A DNA stretch of 39,818 nucleotides from Rhodoluna sp. (lineage in GTDB: Bacteria > Actinomycetota > Actinomycetes > Actinomycetales > Microbacteriaceae): positions 1-39,818 of the forward strand of contig NZ_JAHEDV010000006.1 in the NCBI RefSeq assembly GCF_024641065.1, read 5' to 3'. Position numbers and translations under genes: made by a program. Shown here in pieces: positions 35,743-39,818 of the stretch. Position 1 is the first letter of the stretch, and each line of letters opens with the position of its first letter. Below the pieces are notes generated by a model. It searched no databases, had not been told where the DNA came from, and saw only the letters and a program-made list of their open reading frames with translations.

Positions 35743-36666
35743 ATGGTTCGCCACTTTTTGAAAGACGATGACGTAACTCCAGTCGAACAAGCTGCAATTC
35801 TGAACCTTGCGCTTCAAATGAAGCAGGCCCCATACGCGCATCGGCCATTCGACGGCCCTAAAACGGTCGCACTTATTTTTGACAAGACTTCAACTCGAAC
35901 CCGTGTTTCATTTGCCGTGGGTGTAGCCGATCTTGGTGGCGTGCCGCTCATCATTGACAGCGCAACCAGCCAAATGGGTGGCAAAGAGTCTGTTGCAGAC
36001 ACGGCTAAAGTGCTTGGTCGTCAGGTTGCCCAGATTGTTTGGCGAACTTATGCGCACAGTGGGCTTGAAGAAATGGCGGCAAACTCAGGTGTTCCAGTAA
36101 TCAACTCGCTAAGCGACGATTACCACCCATGCCAAATTCTGGCCGACCTGCTAACCATCAAAGAGCACAAGGGTGATCTGGCCGGCTTGAAGATTGCTTA
36201 TGTTGGCGACGCGAGTAACAACATGGCCAACAGTTATTTGCTTGGCTGCGCAACTGCTGGAATGCACATTTCAGTTGCTGGCCCAGCCAACTACTTACCT
36301 GCACACGGCGTGGTTGCTCATGCCGAAGCCATCGCGGCTAAAACCGGCGGTTCTGTTTCTGTTTATGGTGAACCAACTGCCGCCATCATGGATGCTGATG
36401 TGGTCGTCACCGATACTTGGATCTCAATGGGTCAGGAATCAGAAAAAGAGCAGCGCATGCAAGACTTCGCCGGTTACACGGTAGATGCCAATCTGATGAA
36501 GCGTGCCAAATCAAACGCTATTTTCATGCACTGTTTGCCTGCCTACCGCGGCTATGAGGTTTCTGCTGAAGTAATCGATGGCCCGCAGTCCGTGATTTGG
36601 GATGAAGCTGAAAACCGCCTACACGCCCAGAAAGCGCTGATGAGCTGGCTGTCGCAACAGGTCTAA
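35743..36666 (+). CDS. argF: Ornithine carbamoyltransferase
   Basis: Makes citrulline from ornithine and carbamoyl phosphate. The 307 residues contain the carbamoyl-phosphate motif STRTR at 50-54, the HPCQILADLLT segment and the HCLPAYRG ornithine-site motif near the C terminus. A purine-rich GAAAG precedes the ATG. Length and motifs are fully normal for the anabolic form. It is followed by an 87-nt gap with a hairpin and then argH; argR and argG, usual at this point, are missing. Confidence 0.96.
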   Translation: MVRHFLKDDDVTPVEQAAILNLALQMKQAPYAHRPFDGPKTVALIFDKTSTRTRVSFAVGVADLGGVPLIIDSATSQMGGKESVADTAKVLGRQVAQIVWRTYAHSGLEEMAANSGVPVINSLSDDYHPCQILADLLTIKEHKGDLAGLKIAYVGDASNNMANSYLLGCATAGMHISVAGPANYLPAHGVVAHAEAIAAKTGGSVSVYGEPTAAIMDADVVVTDTWISMGQESEKEQRMQDFAGYTVDANLMKRAKSNAIFMHCLPAYRGYEVSAEVIDGPQSVIWDEAENRLHAQKALMSWLSQQV

Positions 36667-36701
36667 ATCAGGCCTAAAACCGCAGCAAACTAAGATTGAA
36701 C

Positions 36702-36730
36702 GAACATCCATGATTTTTTCACGGATGTTT
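36702..36730 (+). repeat. Hairpin in the argF-argH gap
   Basis: Arms 36703-36712 and 36720-36729 pair over 10 bp with one mismatch. The loop is T-rich, and no T run follows the stem. It is not a classical terminator; it may be an RNA-processing or regulatory element in the argH leader. Confidence 0.5.
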
Positions 36731-36753
36731 CAACACCTAGCACAAGGGAACAA

Positions 36754-38163
36754 ATGAGTAGCCAAGCATCAGGTTCAAATGCACTATGGGGTAGCCGCTT
36801 CGAAGGTGGCCCATCAGAGGCATTGGCCGCACTAAGTCGTTCAGTGCACTTTGATTGGCGTCTGGCTGCCTACGACATCGCTGGCACCCGCGCGCACATC
36901 AAGGCCTTGCAGTCTGCTGGCTACCTGACTGTTGCCGAGCACGAAAAGCTTGATCGCAGCTTGGTTGAATTGCTCGACCGAGTTCAAAAGGGTAGCTTCC
37001 AGGCTAAACAATCTGATGAAGATGTTCACTCAGCACTTGAGCGCGGTCTCATTGAGATTGCCGGTGCTGAGTTGGGCGGAAAGGTTCGTGCCGGCCGCAG
37101 CCGTAACGACCAAATTGCTACCCTGATTCGCACCTACTTGCTTGACCAGTCTGAAGTCATCGCAAACCAGGTTCTTGAACTGGTTGAGGTTTTGGTTTCA
37201 AGTGCAGAAGAACACCTCGGCGTAGCGATGCCAGGTCGCACTCACTTTCAGCACGCCCAGCCGGTTGCTTTGTCGCACCACCTGCTCGCGCACGCCTGGC
37301 CTCTGGTTCGCGACCTTGAACGCATGCAAGATTGGCGCAAGCGCGCAAGTCTTTCGCCTTATGGCGCCGGTGCGCTCGCCGGAAACACCCTCGGTCTTGA
37401 TCCAAAGCTCGTTGCTACCGAACTAGGTCTTGCCGGCCCGACTCAGAACTCGATCGATGCCACGGCTAGCCGCGACGTAGTTGCAGAATTTGCCTTTATC
37501 GCTGCGCTAATCGGAATCAACCTGTCTCGTTTCTCAGAAGAGATCATCATTTGGGCAAGTGCCGAGTTTGACTACATTAAGTTGCACGACTCTTACTCAA
37601 CCGGTTCATCGATCATGCCGCAGAAGAAGAACCCAGATATTGCCGAACTTGCTCGTGGCAAATCGGGCCGTCTCATTGGCGACCTGACCGGTCTGCTGGC
37701 AACCCTGAAGGGCTTGCCTCTGGCATACAACCGTGACCTTCAAGAAGACAAAGAACCGGTCTTTGACATGGTCGACACCCTCACTGTCTTGCTCCCAGCC
37801 TTCACCGGCATGGTTGCCACACTAACCTTCAACCGCAACCGACTTGAGCAGTTGGCGCCAGCCGGATTCTCACTCGCCACCGACATTGCCGAGTGGTTGG
37901 TCAAGAAAAAGGTTGCCTTCCGTGACGCGCACGACATCACTGGCCGCATGGTTTCTTACTGCGAGCAGCACAATCTTGAGCTCCACGAGGTGCCAGACAG
38001 CGAAATGGCTGCAATCTCACCTTTCCTAACCCCGGATGTTCGCGACGTACTAACCGTGGGCGGCTCAATCAAGGCTCGTGCGGGTGCCGGCGGCACAGCT
38101 CTTCCTCGAGTGCTTGAGCAAATTGCCGCACTTCGCAAAATTGCACCTAAGCGCGAGGCATAA
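36754..38163 (+). CDS. argH: Argininosuccinate lyase
   Basis: Last step of arginine synthesis, releasing fumarate. The 469-residue member of the fumarase/aspartase superfamily has the signature [12 protein letters not shown] (around 287-298), the flexible catalytic serine loop, and [14 protein letters not shown] in the middle. AAGGGA lies 5-6 nt before the ATG. Preceded by the hairpin gap after argF; a TAGCAC hexamer just upstream could be a -10 for separate transcription. tyrS starts 2 nt after its stop. Argininosuccinate synthase (argG), its supplier, is not in this window. Confidence 0.96.
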   Translation: MSSQASGSNALWGSRFEGGPSEALAALSRSVHFDWRLAAYDIAGTRAHIKALQSAGYLTVAEHEKLDRSLVELLDRVQKGSFQAKQSDEDVHSALERGLIEIAGAELGGKVRAGRSRNDQIATLIRTYLLDQSEVIANQVLELVEVLVSSAEEHLGVAMPGRTHFQHAQPVALSHHLLAHAWPLVRDLERMQDWRKRASLSPYGAGALAGNTLGLDPKLVATELGLAGPTQNSIDATASRDVVAEFAFIAALIGINLSRFSEEIIIWASAEFDYIKLHDSYSTGSSIMPQKKNPDIAELARGKSGRLIGDLTGLLATLKGLPLAYNRDLQEDKEPVFDMVDTLTVLLPAFTGMVATLTFNRNRLEQLAPAGFSLATDIAEWLVKKKVAFRDAHDITGRMVSYCEQHNLELHEVPDSEMAAISPFLTPDVRDVLTVGGSIKARAGAGGTALPRVLEQIAALRKIAPKREA

Positions 38164-38165
38164 AA

Positions 38166-39464
38166 ATGGCGACCGCTGAATTCCTGCGCACTCAAACAAA
38201 TGATGGCAGCTTCGCCGACATCCTTGAAGAGTTGAAATGGCGCGGCCTAGTTGCAATCTCTACCGACGAAGAGGAGCTGCGCAAGGCGCTCACCGAGTCG
38301 AGCATCACTTATTACTGCGGCTTCGATCCAACTGCCGCAAGTCTTCACCTGGGTAACCTTGTTCAGCTTCTCACCATGCGCCGCCTTCAATTGGCTGGAC
38401 ACAAGCCGCTTGCGCTTATTGGTGGTTCAACCGGTTTGGTCGGCGACCCGCGCCCCACTGCTGAGCGCACGCTCAACACCAAAGAAACCGTTGCCGAGTG
38501 GGTTGACAAACTAGGTACTCAGGCATCGCGCTTTTTGTCTTTCGAAGGTGAAAACGCTGCCCGTTTGGTCAACAACCTCGACTGGACAGCCCCGCTAAGT
38601 GCAATCGACTTCCTGCGTGATGTTGGCAAGTACTTCCGTGTTGGCAAAATGCTTTCAAAAGATGCGGTTTCAGCGCGTCTAAATTCTGAACACGGAATCA
38701 GCTATACCGAGTTCAGCTACCAAATTCTTCAGGGCTTTGACTTCCTCGAGCTCTTCCGCCGCTACGACTGTGTTCTACAGACCGGTGGTTCTGACCAGTG
38801 GGGCAACCTAACCTCGGGCACCGACCTTATTCACAAAGTTGAAGGCAAGAGTGCTCACATTCTGGCCACACCGCTGATCACCAACAGCGATGGCAAAAAG
38901 TTTGGCAAGTCTGAGGGCAACGCGGTTTGGCTCGACGCAGAGCTGACCAGCCCTTATGCCTTCTACCAGTTCTGGCTGAATGTTGAAGACGCCGACGTGG
39001 TCGACAGGCTCAAGGTATTTACATTCTTGACCAAGGATGAAATTCAAGACCTTGCCCAGCAAACTGCCGATGCCCCGCACCTTCGTGCAGCACAAAAGCG
39101 TCTGGCACTTGAGGTAACCACCTTGGTTCACTCAGCTGAGGCTGCCCAGGCCGCCATTGATGCTTCTGCTGCATTATTCGGTCAGGGTGATCTTGCCGCA
39201 CTCGATGCATTGACAATCACCGCTGCACTTGGCGAGTTGCCAAATGCTAAGGCCGCGGTTGGCACGCTGATCACTGAGTTGTTGGTTGAAACCGGCCTGG
39301 TGGCCAGCATTTCAGCTGGTCGTCGTGCGATCGCCGAGGGTGGCGTTTATCTGAACAATCAAAAGATTGTTGACGAGCAGGCAATTCTTACCGATTTCTT
39401 GCACGATTCTTGCGCAGTTTTGCGCAGGGGCAAGAAAACCCTGGCCGGAATTTTTAAGGCCTAA
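38166..39464 (+). CDS. tyrS: Tyrosine-tRNA ligase
   Basis: Class I synthetase, 432 residues. The HIGH-like motif HLGN is at residues 61-64 after GFDPTAAS. The KMSKS loop reads KFGKS (245-249), the usual bacterial TyrRS variant. The tyrosine-binding YQILQGFDFL and GGSDQWGNL segments are intact, and an S4-like RNA-binding domain lies at about 365-430. It follows argH by 2 nt, with GAGG ahead of the ATG, and probably shares its transcript. Downstream is a hairpin and then the rRNA promoter region. Confidence 0.97.
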   Translation: MATAEFLRTQTNDGSFADILEELKWRGLVAISTDEEELRKALTESSITYYCGFDPTAASLHLGNLVQLLTMRRLQLAGHKPLALIGGSTGLVGDPRPTAERTLNTKETVAEWVDKLGTQASRFLSFEGENAARLVNNLDWTAPLSAIDFLRDVGKYFRVGKMLSKDAVSARLNSEHGISYTEFSYQILQGFDFLELFRRYDCVLQTGGSDQWGNLTSGTDLIHKVEGKSAHILATPLITNSDGKKFGKSEGNAVWLDAELTSPYAFYQFWLNVEDADVVDRLKVFTFLTKDEIQDLAQQTADAPHLRAAQKRLALEVTTLVHSAEAAQAAIDASAALFGQGDLAALDALTITAALGELPNAKAAVGTLITELLVETGLVASISAGRRAIAEGGVYLNNQKIVDEQAILTDFLHDSCAVLRRGKKTLAGIFKA

Positions 39465-39481
39465 ACCAGTAGATCACTGGG

Positions 39482-39519
39482 ATGTAGCCCAATTGCCGCA
39501 AGCAAAAAGGCTACATTTC
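39482..39519 (+). terminator. Possible terminator after tyrS
   Basis: Arms 39482-39489 and 39509-39516 pair perfectly over 8 bp around a 19-nt loop, followed by only two more T residues. A weak intrinsic terminator at best. Confidence 0.45.
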
Positions 39520-39523
39520 CACG

Positions 39524-39555
39524 GATAACGTTCGTGATTTGACATGTTCGTTATC
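39524..39555. repeat. Inverted repeat around the rRNA P1 -35 element
   Basis: GATAACG at 39524-39530 and CGTTATC at 39549-39555, centred on the TTGACA of P1. A related GTTCG occurs inside each arm region. It looks like a possible protein-binding site. Confidence 0.45.
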
Positions 39556-39567
39556 TACACGTAATGT
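39539..39567 (+). promoter_or_regulatory. Ribosomal RNA operon promoter P1
   Basis: TTGACA (39539-39544), 17-nt spacer, TAATGT (39562-39567): a near-consensus vegetative promoter, far stronger than others in the window. Predicted start near 39574. Confidence 0.85.
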
Positions 39568-39642
39568 TTTACCTGTTGCCCAAAGCTTGGAATGTTCTGC
39601 CTAGAACTCCGGCTCAAGAGCACAAAATCCCGGATGTATTCC

Positions 39643-39666
39643 AAAGCCTTTACAGGCTTTTGTTTT
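39643..39666 (+). repeat. Terminator-like hairpin between the two rRNA promoters
   Basis: Perfect 7-bp stem (39643-39649 with 39654-39660), TTAC loop, then TGTTTT. It has the form of a weak intrinsic terminator for P1 transcripts and its loop overlaps the -35 of P2. Confidence 0.5.
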
Positions 39667-39677
39667 ATGTCTAGGAT
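39649..39677 (+). promoter_or_regulatory. Ribosomal RNA operon promoter P2
   Basis: TTTACA (39649-39654), 17-nt spacer, TAGGAT (39672-39677). Predicted start near 39684. Tandem promoters are usual for rRNA operons. Confidence 0.65.
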
Positions 39678-39818
39678 AGGAACTTCTGAAAAGAAGCGCC
39701 CTGGAGGCGAGTAGTGATACAGACTCCCAGGTGCATCCGATCCTTGAGAACTCAACAGCGTGCACAATGTCGATACCAAGAACCTCTTGGTTGTCCGAGC
39801 TTGCTCGGATAAGCAGAG
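39678..39818 (+). other. Leader of a ribosomal RNA operon (16S gene begins beyond the window)
   Basis: The segment CTTGAGAACTCAACAGCGTG at 39744-39763 is the conserved antitermination/processing block found upstream of 16S rRNA in actinobacteria. A stem with CCTGG and CCAGG arms lies at about 39701-39736, and a CUUG-tetraloop hairpin at 39794-39809. No 16S sequence itself is present. The 354-nt stretch after tyrS has no supported gene; a 74-codon antisense frame at 39555-39779 is judged accidental. Confidence 0.85.

Noticed and set aside
36667-36753. Possible tRNA or small gene in the argF-argH gap
   Set aside because: No cloverleaf or T-loop sequence can be formed; only a single hairpin is present.
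39555-39779. 74-codon minus-strand frame in the rRNA leader
   Set aside because: It covers the P1 start region, P2 and the conserved rRNA leader; no Shine-Dalgarno site or homology was seen.
1-39818. CRISPR arrays, insertion sequences, integrase genes or prophage genes
   Set aside because: No regularly spaced repeats, no transposase or integrase motifs and no abrupt composition changes were seen; gene order is typical chromosomal core.

Overview
The window is a dense block of housekeeping genes from an actinobacterium. Gene content and order point there: pnp, an M16 peptidase, dapB, thyX, dapA, RNase J, ftsK, pgsA, cinA, clgR, a DUF3046 gene, recA, recX, miaB, miaA, dapF, hflX and lexA follow the order known from mycobacteria and Microbacteriaceae. 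By eye the GC content is only a little above 50%, and gaps are very short. A small-genome freshwater Microbacteriaceae lineage (the Rhodoluna/Aquiluna 'Luna' type) fits best, but that placement is inference. No mobile element, CRISPR array, prophage or tRNA was seen.

Region 1 (1-9160): the end of pnp, an M16 zinc peptidase, dapB, a small membrane TPR protein, a minus-strand DUF4395/thioredoxin pair, thyX, dapA and RNase J. RNA turnover (PNPase, RNase J) is interleaved with lysine/diaminopimelate synthesis. Region 2 (9216-18933): ftsK-pgsA-cinA, the stress regulator clgR, then DUF3046, recA-recX, miaB-miaA and dapF. Region 3 (18934-22381): a minus-strand methyltransferase, hflX, lexA and a LysM membrane protein divergent from lexA. 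That pair matches the lexA/YneA-ChiZ-DivS arrangement of SOS-induced division inhibitors and shares a perfect SOS box. Region 4 (22405-26325): a partial histidine operon, hisC-hisB-hisH-priA, plus an SseB-like gene. Region 5 (26385-32600): DUF1844 on the minus strand, infC with an ATT start behind a structured leader, rpmI, rplT, an rRNA methyltransferase, pheS and pheT. Region 6 (32623-39464): argC-argJ-argB-argF-argH and tyrS; argD, argR and argG are absent from the cluster. Region 7 (39465-39818): two tandem promoters and the leader of a ribosomal RNA operon, whose 16S gene lies just beyond the window.

The most striking cross-cutting signal is regulatory. About fourteen genes that begin a transcription unit, or sit behind a short gap, have a TANNNT hexamer (often TAGGCT) ending 5-8 nt before the start codon and no Shine-Dalgarno sequence. 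This is the geometry of leaderless mRNAs. Genes inside operons use TAATG overlaps or clear Shine-Dalgarno sites. In several cases the TAG stop of the upstream gene is itself the first half of the -10 hexamer. Other points are an SOS circuit (recA, lexA, LysM gene), a possible ECF-sigma promoter at clgR, the infC leader, and an inverted repeat plus a terminator-like hairpin in the rRNA promoter region.
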